Notes: generated by a model not told the origin, from the sequence alone. A DNA stretch of 64,000 bases from Marivirga sericea (GCF_900177665.1 NZ_FXAW01000003.1:24395-88394); one strand, 5' to 3'. Shown: positions 36,236 through 45,029, counted from the stretch's first letter. A program made the numbers and translations.

Positions 36236-36302
36236 TTTTTATTTTATAATTTTCTTTTTGTGTAACGCTATTTCAAGACGAGACACCCCTTGAAAACCAA
36301 AA

Positions 36303-36330
36303 AAGCCCCTTAAAATCAATCAAGAGGCTT
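36303..36330 (-). terminator. Terminator of tmRNA
   Basis: Minus-strand stem AAGCCTCTT/AAGGGGCTT (one T-G pair) followed by a run of six T, 6 bp beyond the tmRNA 3' end. Confidence 0.8.
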
Positions 36331-36336
36331 TTATTG

Positions 36337-36735
36337 TGGAGTTGGAGGGATTCGAACCCTCGTCCGGATAAGGAAACGATGCATCTTCTACATGCTTAGT
36401 TACTAATTAGGTTTTCGAGCCTGTTATGGAAAGTAACAGTCCTGTTGCAGGCCTTAGCTATTTTAGTTTCGCAATGGCTTAATAGCATCACCATGCTAGT
36501 TTCTCCTTTCGACACTCCTTGACCGCTCCCGGAAAAACGAAGGAACGAGGAATGTGGCTGGGGAATCCTTTTGGGGACTCAACCCTTAAAGCTTTATCTT
36601 AATAAATTAAGATTATGCAGCCATGGCGTAATTAGATTCGCCAATTATAGTTGGAATGAATTACTTAAGGATGTACATTCTCCACCCTGCATGCTAATAC
36701 ATAATTCACACTTACCGTCAATACCGGTCAACCCC
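36337..36735 (-). ncRNA. ssrA: tmRNA (SsrA), trans-translation RNA
   Basis: About 399 nt. The tRNA-like ends pair: 5' GGGGTTG (36735-36729) with CAACTCC (36344-36338), discriminator A at 36337; CCA is not encoded. The T-arm GGGTTCGAATCCC is visible at the 3' end and the 5' start GGGGTTGACCGGTATTGACGG is classical. The tag frame is ANY-GESNYAMAA then stop, with the alternative acceptor tail. Pseudoknot-like GC stems lie between. Rescues stalled ribosomes with SmpB. The tag matches Cytophagales/Bacteroidota-type tags. Confidence 0.96.
36613..36642 (-). other. tmRNA proteolysis tag reading frame (GESNYAMAA)
   Basis: Nine codons GGC-GAA-TCT-AAT-TAC-GCC-ATG-GCT-GCA followed by TAA, encoding GESNYAMAA, ending in the hydrophobic AMAA recognised by ClpXP-type proteases. 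Tag residues start after the Ala charged on tmRNA itself. Confidence 0.92.
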
Positions 36736-36960
36736 ATATGTCAATTTATTACACCTTCCATTTGAAGGGCTACAAATGTACAATATTACATTCAATTCTA
36801 AAGCTGCAATATCCAATTCTTTAACACGAGCTTGTAGATTAAAAGTTTATATATATCTCAAAAAACAAAATTTGAAATAACAACCTCTTGCTTTTCAAGC
36901 TCTTACACATTTCCCTGATATTTTTCTCCCTCCCCTATTTACATTTCCGATCATTCTACT

Positions 36961-36968
36961 TACCTTTG
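36961..36968 (+). promoter_or_regulatory. -7 promoter element of the SRP RNA gene
   Basis: TACCTTTG is an exact TAnnTTTG match, ending 4 bp before the first base of the conserved RNA stem (36973), exactly where the transcription start is expected. The -33 region reads TTTA at 36938-36941 with a 19-bp spacer, close to TTTG. Confidence 0.7.
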
Positions 36969-36972
36969 CAAC

Positions 36973-37063
36973 GGCAAATCGGCACGACCAGCTCCTGCTG
37001 AATTCCCCCAGGACCGGAAGGTAGCAAGGGTAGGCGGTCGTAGCGGTGCGATGTTGGTTTGCC
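36973..37063 (+). ncRNA. ffs: Small SRP RNA (4.5S type)
   Basis: 91-nt hairpin RNA: terminal stem GGCAAATC/GGTTTGCC, then an imperfect stem leading to the conserved domain IV loop CAGGACCGGAAGGTAGCAAG with a GGAA tetraloop. This is the Ffh-binding site. There is no Alu domain, as in most Gram-negative bacteria. A T-rich tail follows the terminal stem. With Ffh it targets membrane proteins cotranslationally. Confidence 0.95.
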
Positions 37064-37144
37064 ATTTTTCTTCTCTCCCCCTACTCTCATTACATTTTCC
37101 TGACAACACTCTTCATTTGAAAAGTTATTTTCCAATTTATGTCT

Positions 37145-37152
37145 TACCTTTG
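37145..37152 (+). promoter_or_regulatory. -7 promoter element of the transaldolase gene
   Basis: TACCTTTG, exact match to the -7 consensus, 39 bp before the ATG. A matching TTTG lies at 37116 but with a spacer of 25 bp, so the -33 element is uncertain. Confidence 0.45.
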
Positions 37153-37191
37153 CCCAAGATTAATTGAATTAAAAATAACCCTTTCTACACA

Positions 37192-37848
37192 ATGAAATTT
37201 TTTATTGATACCGCTAACTTAGACGAAATCAGAGAAGCCTATGATATGGGCGTTTTGGATGGTGTAACTACCAACCCTAGCCTTATGGCAAAAGAGGGCA
37301 TTACTGGAGATGCAAATATCAAAGCACATTATAAAGCAATTTGCGACATCGTGGATAATAATGTTAGTGCAGAAGTAATTGCTACTGACTTTGAAACCAT
37401 GATGAAGGAAGGCCGAGAACTTGCTAAAATCGATGACAAAATCGTAGTAAAAGTACCGATGATCAAAGATGGCATAAAAGCAATCAAGCAGTTCTCAGCT
37501 GAAGGCATTAGAACGAATTGCACCTTAGTATTTTCTGCCGGCCAAGCATTATTAGCAGCTAAAGCAGGTGCTTCTTATGTATCTCCATTTATCGGAAGAT
37601 TAGATGACATCTCTACTGATGGATTAAGTTTAATTGAAGACATCATTCGTATTTATGATAATTATGCTTACGAAACTGAAGTATTAGCTGCTTCGGTTCG
37701 TCATACTATGCACTTGTTAGAGTGTGCTAATATGGGAGCAGATGTTGCAACATGTCCATTAAAGGTAATAACGGCTTTATTAAAACACCCTTTAACTGAT
37801 TCAGGTCTAGCTCAGTTTTTAGCCGATCATAACAAAGGAAATAAATAA
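37192..37848 (+). CDS. Transaldolase (TalC/FSA-like, small form)
   Basis: 218-residue class I aldolase. It has [20 protein letters not shown] at the start, [14 protein letters not shown], and the Schiff-base lysine K87 in IVVKVPM, followed by [20 protein letters not shown] and PFIGRLDD. It exchanges dihydroxyacetone units between sugar phosphates in the pentose phosphate pathway; the near-identical fructose-6-phosphate aldolases cannot be separated by eye. Confidence 0.9.
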   Translation: MKFFIDTANLDEIREAYDMGVLDGVTTNPSLMAKEGITGDANIKAHYKAICDIVDNNVSAEVIATDFETMMKEGRELAKIDDKIVVKVPMIKDGIKAIKQFSAEGIRTNCTLVFSAGQALLAAKAGASYVSPFIGRLDDISTDGLSLIEDIIRIYDNYAYETEVLAASVRHTMHLLECANMGADVATCPLKVITALLKHPLTDSGLAQFLADHNKGNK

Positions 37849-37878
37849 GAGTTATAATTTCAAAAAGATAAAGAAGTG

Positions 37879-37909
37879 GCCTTTTCAAAGTCTCCAGCTT
37901 TGGAAAGGC
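37879..37909 (+). terminator. Terminator of the transaldolase gene
   Basis: Stem GCCTTTTCAAAG/CTTTGGAAAGGC (11 Watson-Crick pairs plus one T-G) with a 7-nt loop, followed by TTTCTATCTTT. Confidence 0.8.
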
Positions 37910-37977
37910 TTTCTATCTTTCTTAAACATCCATTTTCAGTCTATATACTTTATACTAGACTTTAGAATCTATTAAAA

Positions 37978-38181
37978 ATGTACATCATAAAAGTAAAAGG
38001 CAAAGCAAAAATTCCTGATTACATCCAGCTTAGGGATGATAATTTTGTATTAATTGCTTATTTTAGAGCCGATCGTCCATTGAAAAATATGGATAAATAT
38101 GGATTGGAAGGCAAGGAAGAGGCCTTACAGGAAGTTATAAATCAATTACCTTTCGGTAAAATTCAAGCTCTAGATATATAA
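37978..38181 (+). CDS. Small conserved-looking protein, unknown function
   Basis: 67 residues, MYIIKVKGKAKIPDYIQLRD to FGKIQALDI, with alternating beta-rich and basic residues and no membrane segment. It lies upstream of the FtsE-like ATPase in the same direction with an 82-bp gap. Good codon usage and an ATG start in a mostly intergenic-free region argue for a real gene; no function can be named. Confidence 0.6.
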   Translation: MYIIKVKGKAKIPDYIQLRDDNFVLIAYFRADRPLKNMDKYGLEGKEEALQEVINQLPFGKIQALDI

Positions 38182-38263
38182 ATCGAGCGTTTGTAGAATT
38201 ATTGTTTATTGAAACCAAATGATAAAATTTGTGTAATTAGCGTCTTAAATCCAGATAATTAAA

Positions 38264-38977
38264 ATGTCCTCATTTTCCAACGAACCAGTAATACGAATCG
38301 AAAACGCCACTATATTTCAAGAAGATAAGGCTGTGCTTAGTGACGTCTCATTGAAAATAGAAAAAGGAGAGTTTGTATACCTCATTGGAAGAACAGGGAG
38401 CGGGAAAAGTTCTTTTATGAAGACGCTTTATGCTGATTTGGATTTACGCTTAGGCCAGATGGATGTGGCAGGATTGAAAATAAACGGTATCAAATCGAAG
38501 CAGATTGCTCAGCTTCGCAGAAAAATCAGTGTAATCTTTCAGGATTTTCAGTTATTAGCAGATAGAACCGTTGCAGAGAACCTTTATTTCGTCATGAAAG
38601 CTACTGGTTGGAAAGAAAAGTCCAAAATGAAAACGCGCATGGCTGATGTTTTGATGCGAGTGGGTTTGGGAGCTGTCGATAATAAAATGCCGCATCAACT
38701 CTCTGGTGGCGAGCAGCAAAGAGTGGTCATTGCGAGAGCCTTAATTAATGAACCTGTTTTATTGATAGCTGATGAGCCTACCGGAAACTTAGACCCAGAA
38801 GTGTCTGAAGGAATCTTTAAACTATTTACTGATATCAATAAAAGTGGTACTGCCATCCTAATGGGAACTCATGATCACAGCTTTTTAGATACACACCCTT
38901 CAAGAGTACTTAAATGCCAGCAAGGAAAATTGCTTGATTCTAAAAAAGAAGATTTCGACTTCCGAAGTAATTACTAA
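38264..38977 (+). CDS. FtsE-like ABC ATPase
   Basis: 237 residues. Walker A GRTGSGKSSFMKTLY, signature LSGGEQQRVVIARALI, Walker B LLIADEPTGNLDPE, D-loop and H-loop (GTHDHSFLD) are intact. The AGLKINGIKSKQIAQLRR and EQQRVVIARAL stretches are typical of FtsE, which with FtsX regulates septal peptidoglycan hydrolysis. No ftsX is beside it, so a LolD-like function is possible. Confidence 0.82.
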   Translation: MSSFSNEPVIRIENATIFQEDKAVLSDVSLKIEKGEFVYLIGRTGSGKSSFMKTLYADLDLRLGQMDVAGLKINGIKSKQIAQLRRKISVIFQDFQLLADRTVAENLYFVMKATGWKEKSKMKTRMADVLMRVGLGAVDNKMPHQLSGGEQQRVVIARALINEPVLLIADEPTGNLDPEVSEGIFKLFTDINKSGTAILMGTHDHSFLDTHPSRVLKCQQGKLLDSKKEDFDFRSNY

Positions 38978-39024
38978 ATACAGCTGATTTTTGAACAATA
39001 ATTTGAATTATTGATTTTAAGATC

Positions 39025-39414
39025 ATGCAACAGCCACAAGAAAGACCGGCAATTCCTTCAATTCAGAAAGAAATTGGCACGAAAGAGATAGAAGCTTTCC
39101 AAAATACTACTTTAAGGCCCATCATAAAACAACTTCATGCTCTTCTCTTAGCGCATTTTTCTAGTCTCCTACTCAAGAGGAAAGGTCACTATTTCAAAAT
39201 TGCAGACGATCAAAAAGGGGGATATATTCATTCCATTTTTCAGACTGAACAACTTTATAAATCAGAACTAAAAGGGATGATAATAGGAAATTTCACCAGC
39301 AATGAGTACCAAACATACAGAAGAATCTCCACACTGATCGATAAAAGAATATACTCAATAGTAGAGGAACGAATTTCAACCAATCAATCGGAACTTATAG
39401 ATTTAAGAACCTGA
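39025..39414 (+). CDS. Hypothetical cytoplasmic protein, helical
   Basis: 129 residues, mainly helical and charged, with no signal peptide. Sequences like IQKEIGTKEIEAFQNTTLRP occur in several Bacteroidota genomes to my memory, but I recognise no function. It follows the FtsE-like gene after 47 bp in the same direction and is probably in its operon. Confidence 0.6.
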   Translation: MQQPQERPAIPSIQKEIGTKEIEAFQNTTLRPIIKQLHALLLAHFSSLLLKRKGHYFKIADDQKGGYIHSIFQTEQLYKSELKGMIIGNFTSNEYQTYRRISTLIDKRIYSIVEERISTNQSELIDLRT

Positions 39415-39467
39415 TTAAATTCCATTTCATCTAGACAGCACTACTACGATCAGATAGAACGGCTATT

Positions 39468-39941
39468 CTAAAACACAAATGAAAAAGGAAACAAATCGGT
39501 AGGTTTATTGATTACAATAAACTTACCTGAAGCATCGGTAAATAAAAGTTCAAAACCTTGCTGATGCCTCTTTTCAAATTCTAGCATGACCTGCCGGCAT
39601 CCTCCACAAGGTGGAGCGCTTGCCAATTGATTAGAATCTTTTCTGCTTGCAGCAATGGCTATTTTCTTAAATTTCTGATCAGGTGCTTGAATCCCTGCTC
39701 TGTACATAGCAGTTCTTTCAGCACATAAGCCAGCAGGAAAAGAAGCATTTTCTTGATTGGTCCCCGTTATAATCTCTCCATTGTCTAATTCGATAGCTGC
39801 ACCTACAGTGAAATTTGAATAAGGAGAATGTGAGAATTTTCTCGCTTCAAGAGCTGATTGCCAAAGCTCTTGATAGTCAGAGGAAAGTTCTTCAATTGAA
39901 TTATATATGGTGTATTCTACTTTAATTTGTTCTTTTTTCAC
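39468..39941 (-). CDS. cdd: Cytidine deaminase
   Basis: 157 residues; zinc enzyme that deaminates cytidine and deoxycytidine in pyrimidine salvage. The catalytic motif is CAERTA (C73, E75) and the second ligand pair PCGGCRQ (C112, C115), giving one His/Cys-type Zn2+ site. The start FSHSPYSNFTVGAAIEL is typical of the homotetrameric class. Length is normal. Works in the same pathway as deoC farther downstream. Confidence 0.94.
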   Translation of the reverse strand: MKKEQIKVEYTIYNSIEELSSDYQELWQSALEARKFSHSPYSNFTVGAAIELDNGEIITGTNQENASFPAGLCAERTAMYRAGIQAPDQKFKKIAIAASRKDSNQLASAPPCGGCRQVMLEFEKRHQQGFELLFTDASGKFIVINKPTDLFPFSFVF

Positions 39942-40038
39942 AGTCCGTTTACTTTATAATGGAGCACAATATACTATTTAAAGAAAATTATGTTTAATAA
40001 TCCTATACAATATTTGTAAAGAACAACGTTTTTAAAGT

Positions 40039-40434
40039 ATGATTAAAAAGTGTGTTATATATATCTTGGGAGTGGTTCTGTTAGCGGCATGTCAAAAGCA
40101 ACCAATAAGTCAATCTCAGCCTGAGAATAATCAGCAGAATCCGTCTAGTCTTAATCCAGAAGCTAATCGAAATTATGCTAAACGACCTCGAGTAAAACAG
40201 GAAACTTGGTTTTTCGGTCTATTCAAAAAGAAGCAAAAATTAAGCTGGGGCGATCAGCTAATTGCCGAATATGAAGATCGCATGGAAGAGAATGTGAAAG
40301 AAAAACGGAAAAAAGCAAAGGAAATGGAAAAACCACAATATACAGATTGGACCTATTTCGGTCACAAAAAGAAACCAAAAAAACGTTCCCCTGAAAAAAT
40401 GAAGTACTGTGATGAATGTGGTATTAGACATTAA
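40039..40434 (+). CDS. Small lipoprotein with C-terminal CxxC
   Basis: 131 residues. Lipobox VLLAACQKQ (Cys18), then a Gln/Asn/Pro-rich stretch, a basic segment with many Lys (FGHKKKPKKRSP), and a C-terminal CDECGIRH with C124 and C127 followed by a terminal His131, which could bind metal. No family recognised. Gene lies alone in the direction of its neighbour 40506. Confidence 0.65.
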   Translation: MIKKCVIYILGVVLLAACQKQPISQSQPENNQQNPSSLNPEANRNYAKRPRVKQETWFFGLFKKKQKLSWGDQLIAEYEDRMEENVKEKRKKAKEMEKPQYTDWTYFGHKKKPKKRSPEKMKYCDECGIRH

Positions 40435-40482
40435 ATTGAGCATTTATCACTAAAAAGTCTTCTGATTTTATGGATTTGGTTA

Positions 40483-40490
40483 TATCTTTG
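40483..40490 (+). promoter_or_regulatory. -7 promoter element of the gene at 40506
   Basis: TATCTTTG matches the TAnnTTTG consensus and ends 15 bp before the ATG, so the transcript would have only a short leader. A -33 TTTG at 19 bp is not present (TTCT instead). Confidence 0.4.
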
Positions 40491-40505
40491 AACAAATTAT
40501 TTTGA

Positions 40506-41009
40506 ATGAAGCGCAGATTTTTTCCCTTTGACAAGAACTACTTATTGCAAAATGCTCAAATAGAGCTGAAAGATTCATTATTGAATCAAATGGTTGAAAT
40601 CGTGAAAGAAATCTACCTCATGCGCTACAATCCTTTAGGATTGAAAGACAAATCGATTGAAAAAATATTATCCACCACTAATTACAACCTTGAAGAGCTG
40701 TCTACTTTTTATGAAGAATTAGCAGGATTCTACCGTTACAAATACAGTTCTAATCAATTAGAACTACTTTTTGACGGAAGAGATCATCAAGAAAAATATG
40801 AAGAAGATTGGTCTAATACTTTAAAGAAATGGGTGATTGAATTCTCGAAATCCAAAAATTTCCTCAAAGCAGTATTGGAAACTTCAATCTTTTTTCCTGA
40901 TGACAAACAATCGCAGCTAGCTTATTCTAGGTTGAAAAACTATATGACGGATCATTTCGGTATCAAGATTTATAAGCATAAAGGTATTGTCCCGATGAAG
41001 ATAGCCTAA
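40506..41009 (+). CDS. Hypothetical cytoplasmic protein
   Basis: 167 residues, soluble, helix-rich, with no signal peptide or recognisable motif; many aromatic and charged residues (FYEELAGFYRYKYSSNQLEL). Its stop overlaps the end of the convergent deoC gene by 4 bp. The function is unknown. Confidence 0.6.
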   Translation: MKRRFFPFDKNYLLQNAQIELKDSLLNQMVEIVKEIYLMRYNPLGLKDKSIEKILSTTNYNLEELSTFYEELAGFYRYKYSSNQLELLFDGRDHQEKYEEDWSNTLKKWVIEFSKSKNFLKAVLETSIFFPDDKQSQLAYSRLKNYMTDHFGIKIYKHKGIVPMKIA

Positions 41010-41671
41010 TCTTTTGCTTCTCGACAAATTGCAGGTCCTACTGAAGTACCAATTCTATCAGCCCCTGCCTCTATTAATTCTTTTGCCTGCCCATACGTCT
41101 TTATGCCTCCACTAGCTTTAATGCCGACATGCTCAGGCAATACAGATCGCATTAATTTTATGTGTTCTACCTTGGCACCCTCATCTGCAAATCCAGTAGA
41201 AGTTTTAACAAAATCAGCTCCTGCATCTGCACAAATCTTACAAACATCCACAATTTCCTTTTCTGATAAATAAGCTGTTTCAATTATTACCTTTAGCATC
41301 TTATCATTTTCATGGGCCAACTTACCCAATTTAGCCACTTCAATTTTAGGCCACATCATTTCCGACTTAATAGCAGATATATTTAAGACCATATCTAGCT
41401 CATCAGCCCCATCTTTTATAGCTTGATGCGCCTCAGCTTCTTTAGTTTGGCTCATTTGGTAGCCTAAAGGAAAACCAATAACGGTAACTAATTGCATTCC
41501 TGTCTTACCTATATCTCTTTTGGCTTTTTTAACCCAAAATGGGGGGACGCATATTCCAAAAATATTATTTTCTTGCGCTTCTTTTAATAACATTTCAATG
41601 TCATTTGAAGTTATTGTCGCTTTGAGATTCGTATGCTCAATGTAATTTTGTATATTTCTCATATTCAACAT
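41006..41671 (-). CDS. deoC: Deoxyribose-phosphate aldolase
   Basis: 221-residue class I aldolase that splits 2-deoxyribose-5-phosphate into glyceraldehyde-3-phosphate and acetaldehyde, the last step of deoxynucleoside catabolism. The Schiff-base lysine is K156 in DFVKTSTGF; other catalytic residues are D93 (ELDMVLN) and K185 (HVGIKASGGI). Its start (ATG 41671; alternative at 41662) lies only 13 bp from that of the divergent protease gene. Confidence 0.94.
   Translation of the reverse strand: MLNMRNIQNYIEHTNLKATITSNDIEMLLKEAQENNIFGICVPPFWVKKAKRDIGKTGMQLVTVIGFPLGYQMSQTKEAEAHQAIKDGADELDMVLNISAIKSEMMWPKIEVAKLGKLAHENDKMLKVIIETAYLSEKEIVDVCKICADAGADFVKTSTGFADEGAKVEHIKLMRSVLPEHVGIKASGGIKTYGQAKELIEAGADRIGTSVGPAICREAKD
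41621..41650 (+). promoter_or_regulatory. Promoter of the aspartyl protease gene, inside deoC
   Basis: TTTG at 41621-41624, 18-bp spacer, TAATTTTG at 41643-41650 (exact TAnnTTTG). The transcription start should fall near 41655, 30 bp before the ATG at 41685, and the whole promoter lies inside the 5' coding part of deoC. Confidence 0.65.
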
Positions 41672-41684
41672 CTAATTCTAAATT

Positions 41685-42941
41685 ATGATTAAAAAGTGTA
41701 TCAACTATACTTTTTTCTTTCTGATTATACTAACTGCTCAAATTAAAAAAGTTTCAGGGCAAAATTTAAAATTTGGATTTGAAATAAATGATAACAAAAG
41801 AAGTACAACCGTACCCTTCGAACTTAATAGTAATCTCATAATTATAAATGTCCTGTTTGAGGGCGTTATTCCGCTTAAGTTTATTGTCGATACAGGAGTT
41901 ACCAATACGGTTTTAATTGATAAATCATATAGCGATATCCTAAGCATTGAACCTGATAGAAAATTAACATTGATCGGTGCTGCAGGAATTAAAGAAGTAG
42001 AAGCATACATCGTAAATAGGACAAGTGTTAAGGTAGGAAATATTACGGGAAGTAATATACCGCTCTTGATTTTAAAAGAAGATTACCTGAATCTGCAAAA
42101 AACCTTGGGTATAAAAATACATGGAATCTTAGGGTATGACTTTTTTAAAAATTTTGTTGTGAGGGTTGATTACAAAAATAAATTAATGAAGTTTTATCGG
42201 CCCGAGTTTTTTAATAGACCCCTTTTGCTCTATAAAGCCATAGAAATGAAGATCGAAAATAGCAAGCCCTATATTTTTCAAAATTTGAAAGTCAATGATT
42301 CAACGGAGATACTTGCTAAGCTCATGATTGATACGGGCGCTTCTCACCCTCTGATGTTGCACAAAAACAGCAGTGAATACATTCAACTACCAGAAAAAAA
42401 TGTCCAGGATATACTCGGTGCAGGAATAGCCGGAAGTATAGAAGGACATGCCGCCCGAACAACTCAGATTTCACTGGATAAATATACATTAGAAAATGTG
42501 GTAACCAATTTCCCCGACTCGGGTGTATATCAAGACATTATCAAGAGTACGGGAAGAAATGGAACTATTGGTGGAGGAATTTTGAATAGATTTAAATTAT
42601 TCTTTGATTATGGGAATGAAAAAATATATCTAAGAAGAAATAGCTTATTCAAAAAAGAATTCAAACACGACATGAGTGGCTTAACTGTGGTGGCAAAAGG
42701 CGAATACTATTTAGAACCTTATTATGAAATTGAAAAGGTGCGAATGGACACGCCTTCTTACGATGCAGGTCTTCGAAAAGATGATAAAATCATCAGCCTT
42801 AATGGAAACTTGGGAAGAGATTTAAGTTTGGGGCTTATAAATGATATCCTAAGTAAAAAAGAGGGTAAAAAAATAAAGATAAAAGTAAAAAGGGGCGATG
42901 AAGTATTATCCTTCACCTTCTATTTAGTAGCGTTTATATAA
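41685..42941 (+). CDS. Exported retropepsin-like aspartyl protease with PDZ domain
   Basis: 418 residues with a Sec signal peptide (cleavage near VSGQN, residue 26). Two aspartyl protease motifs are present: FIVDTGVTNTVL (about residue 66) and LMIDTGASHPLML (about 217), so the two lobes come from one chain. A C-terminal PDZ domain covers about 335-418 with APSYDAGLRKDDKIISLNG-like sequence (IEKVRMDTPSYDAGLRKDD). Family members are periplasmic; substrate unknown. The 3' end overlaps the convergent receiver gene by 8 bp. Confidence 0.85.
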   Translation: MIKKCINYTFFFLIILTAQIKKVSGQNLKFGFEINDNKRSTTVPFELNSNLIIINVLFEGVIPLKFIVDTGVTNTVLIDKSYSDILSIEPDRKLTLIGAAGIKEVEAYIVNRTSVKVGNITGSNIPLLILKEDYLNLQKTLGIKIHGILGYDFFKNFVVRVDYKNKLMKFYRPEFFNRPLLLYKAIEMKIENSKPYIFQNLKVNDSTEILAKLMIDTGASHPLMLHKNSSEYIQLPEKNVQDILGAGIAGSIEGHAARTTQISLDKYTLENVVTNFPDSGVYQDIIKSTGRNGTIGGGILNRFKLFFDYGNEKIYLRRNSLFKKEFKHDMSGLTVVAKGEYYLEPYYEIEKVRMDTPSYDAGLRKDDKIISLNGNLGRDLSLGLINDILSKKEGKKIKIKVKRGDEVLSFTFYLVAFI

Positions 42942-43419
42942 ATATCCTTTTAAAATTACGCTTCCCTGAATAATACTTGATTTTGAAAAATTGCTGTGTT
43001 TTCTTGAATTTAAGTGCATTTTTCAATGCTTTATAAATTTTGGAGCTTTCGATGCTATCCTTCATTAAATATTCATCAACTCCAGACGTTACCTCTTGCC
43101 TATTCTGAGATTTCAATAAAGTGATTGCAATAGCTTCTTTACTCAGCGAATTAACAGTCTTCACTATTGCTTTTAATGGACTTTTCCCCATACTATCATC
43201 TAGAAGAATACAATTTGGGTGAATTAAATGAATTTTATTAAGCATATCAGCATGAGAAAAAGCGGTCTCTATCCGGTTGATTTTGTCTTTTAAATCAAAA
43301 AGCTTCTCATAAATAATACTCAGCTCTAAAGGATTATTACCCACTAAAAGGACATTTAATTCTTCATTTCCTGACACTTCTTCGTCTAATTTACTGATAC
43401 TTAAACCCCTCATAATCAA
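42934..43419 (-). CDS. Stand-alone response-regulator receiver-like protein
   Basis: 161 residues. A receiver fold is suggested by VLLVGNNPLELSIIYEKLFD at the start of the domain, the likely phospho-acceptor Asp in CILLDDSMG, and DEYLMKD with the conserved Lys. There is no output domain and the first conserved acidic pair is weak (VGNNP in place of VDDDP), so phosphorylation is uncertain. A partner kinase is not in the window. Confidence 0.65.
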   Translation of the reverse strand: MIMRGLSISKLDEEVSGNEELNVLLVGNNPLELSIIYEKLFDLKDKINRIETAFSHADMLNKIHLIHPNCILLDDSMGKSPLKAIVKTVNSLSKEAIAITLLKSQNRQEVTSGVDEYLMKDSIESSKIYKALKNALKFKKTQQFFKIKYYSGKRNFKRIFI

Positions 43420-43559
43420 TATTTTCAGTACAATTATTTATTTAATTTTCTAAAAATAATAAGGCTATTCCAAATTCGCTAGAACTATTCTACTACACGC
43501 TCTATTTATTCGACTAACGAAAATCATAACCTTTCGGATTGTGATAAGTTTCAGTTAAT

Positions 43560-45029
43560 ATGAAGATTCTATTGACAGGAGCAAATGGTTACATCGGGAG
43601 AAGATTACTACCGGTTTTAGTGATGCAAGGACATGATGTTATCTGCCTTGTTCGAGATAAAAGACGGATTGAATTAGAAGAAAAATTAATTGATAAGGTT
43701 CAGTTCTATGAAGCTGACTTGTTAAAGCCAGAACAACTTCAAAGCTTGCCGCAAGATATTGAGGCCTCCTATTATTTGGTTCATTCCCTGGGTAGCTCAT
43801 CTAGCAGTTTTGAACAAATGGAAAAGGATACTTCACAAAACTTTGTTGATGCCATTAATAAAACAAACTGTAAACAGATTATTTACCTCAGCGGGATCTC
43901 TAATGATGAGTCTCTTTCAAAGCATCTTAGCTCTAGAAAAAATGCAGAAGATATATTAGCCAATGCTAATGCATCCCTGACCGTTTTGAGAGCTGCTATT
44001 ATCATTGGCTCTGGAGGTGCTTCTTTTGAAATCATACGTGATTTGGTAGAAAAATTACCTGTGATGGTGGCTCCAAAATGGTTAAAAACGCGATGCCAAC
44101 CAATTGCTGTAAGAAATGTGATTCATTATCTATCTGGAATCATCGGAAAACAGGAATCCTACGGGAAAACTTATGATATTGGAGGCCCAGATATTCTAAC
44201 TTACAAAGAAATGCTTTTAATCTTTGCCAAAGTTCGAGGATTAAAAAGATATATTATCACACTCCCGGTATTGACACCCCGTCTTAGCTCATATTGGCTT
44301 CATTTTGTAACTGCCACTAGCTATAAGATTGCGAGCAGTTTAGTAGATAGTATGAGAAATGAGGTCATAGTCGAAAATAAAGGAATTGAGAACATCGTTC
44401 CTCAAAAGCTCATTCCTTATAGTGATGCAGTAAAAATGGCTTTTGATAGAATTGCTCAAAACGAAGTAGTGTCCAGTTGGAAAGATGCTTTTGCTAGTTC
44501 AAAGATCAATACAGATTTAATGGAGTTTGTAAAAGTTCCGACCTATGGCTGCTTTACAGACCAAAGGACGACTACTTTTGAAAGAGATCGAGATGAGGTG
44601 TTACAAAATATTTGGGAAATCGGAGGCGATAGAGGATGGTATTATTGGAATTTTCTCTGGAAATTAAGAGGTTATGTGGACAAAGCAGTAGGTGGAGTGG
44701 GACTTAGAAGAGGCCGAAGAAGCCCTGATCAACTGGTGGCAGGAGACTCATTGGACTTTTGGAGAGTTCTGGTGGCTGATAAGCAGGAAGGTAGATTACT
44801 TTTAATTGCTGAAATGAAATTACCAGGTGAAGCATGGCTTGAATTTAAAGTTTCAAAAGAAAACGGTAAAAATAAGATTACTCAAACTGCTACTTTTCGT
44901 CCTCATGGCTTATTTGGTAGAGTATATTGGTATAGCATTTATATTTTTCACGAATTTATCTTTAACGGAATGATGAATAGAATAGTCAGTCATCATGAAA
45001 AGGAGAAAGAAGTTTCTGTTAAAGTATAA
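43560..45029 (+). CDS. NAD(P)-binding SDR-like protein with DUF2867 domain
   Basis: 489 residues. An atypical SDR domain begins MKILLTGANGYIGRRLLPVL with the GxxGxxG dinucleotide motif, and contains ASYYLVHSLGSSSSSFEQME and LRAAIIIGSGGASFEI. The C-terminal 150 residues have the DUF2867 pattern (YYWNFLWKLRGYVDKAVGGVG and FGRVYWYSIYIFHEFIF). Such proteins are often annotated as NAD(P)H-binding; function unknown. Its 3' end overlaps the glycosyltransferase gene by 37 bp. Confidence 0.82.
   Translation: MKILLTGANGYIGRRLLPVLVMQGHDVICLVRDKRRIELEEKLIDKVQFYEADLLKPEQLQSLPQDIEASYYLVHSLGSSSSSFEQMEKDTSQNFVDAINKTNCKQIIYLSGISNDESLSKHLSSRKNAEDILANANASLTVLRAAIIIGSGGASFEIIRDLVEKLPVMVAPKWLKTRCQPIAVRNVIHYLSGIIGKQESYGKTYDIGGPDILTYKEMLLIFAKVRGLKRYIITLPVLTPRLSSYWLHFVTATSYKIASSLVDSMRNEVIVENKGIENIVPQKLIPYSDAVKMAFDRIAQNEVVSSWKDAFASSKINTDLMEFVKVPTYGCFTDQRTTTFERDRDEVLQNIWEIGGDRGWYYWNFLWKLRGYVDKAVGGVGLRRGRRSPDQLVAGDSLDFWRVLVADKQEGRLLLIAEMKLPGEAWLEFKVSKENGKNKITQTATFRPHGLFGRVYWYSIYIFHEFIFNGMMNRIVSHHEKEKEVSVKV

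Noticed and set aside
36337..36420. Possible tRNA gene from the T-arm-like GGGTTCGAATCCC
   Set aside because: The arm pairs with the tmRNA 5' end 390 bp away, and no anticodon arm lies at tRNA distance.
36571..36765. Plus-strand open frame of 64 codons over the tmRNA
   Set aside because: It is antisense to a clearly recognisable tmRNA with matching acceptor stem, T-arm and tag frame; no independent coding signs.
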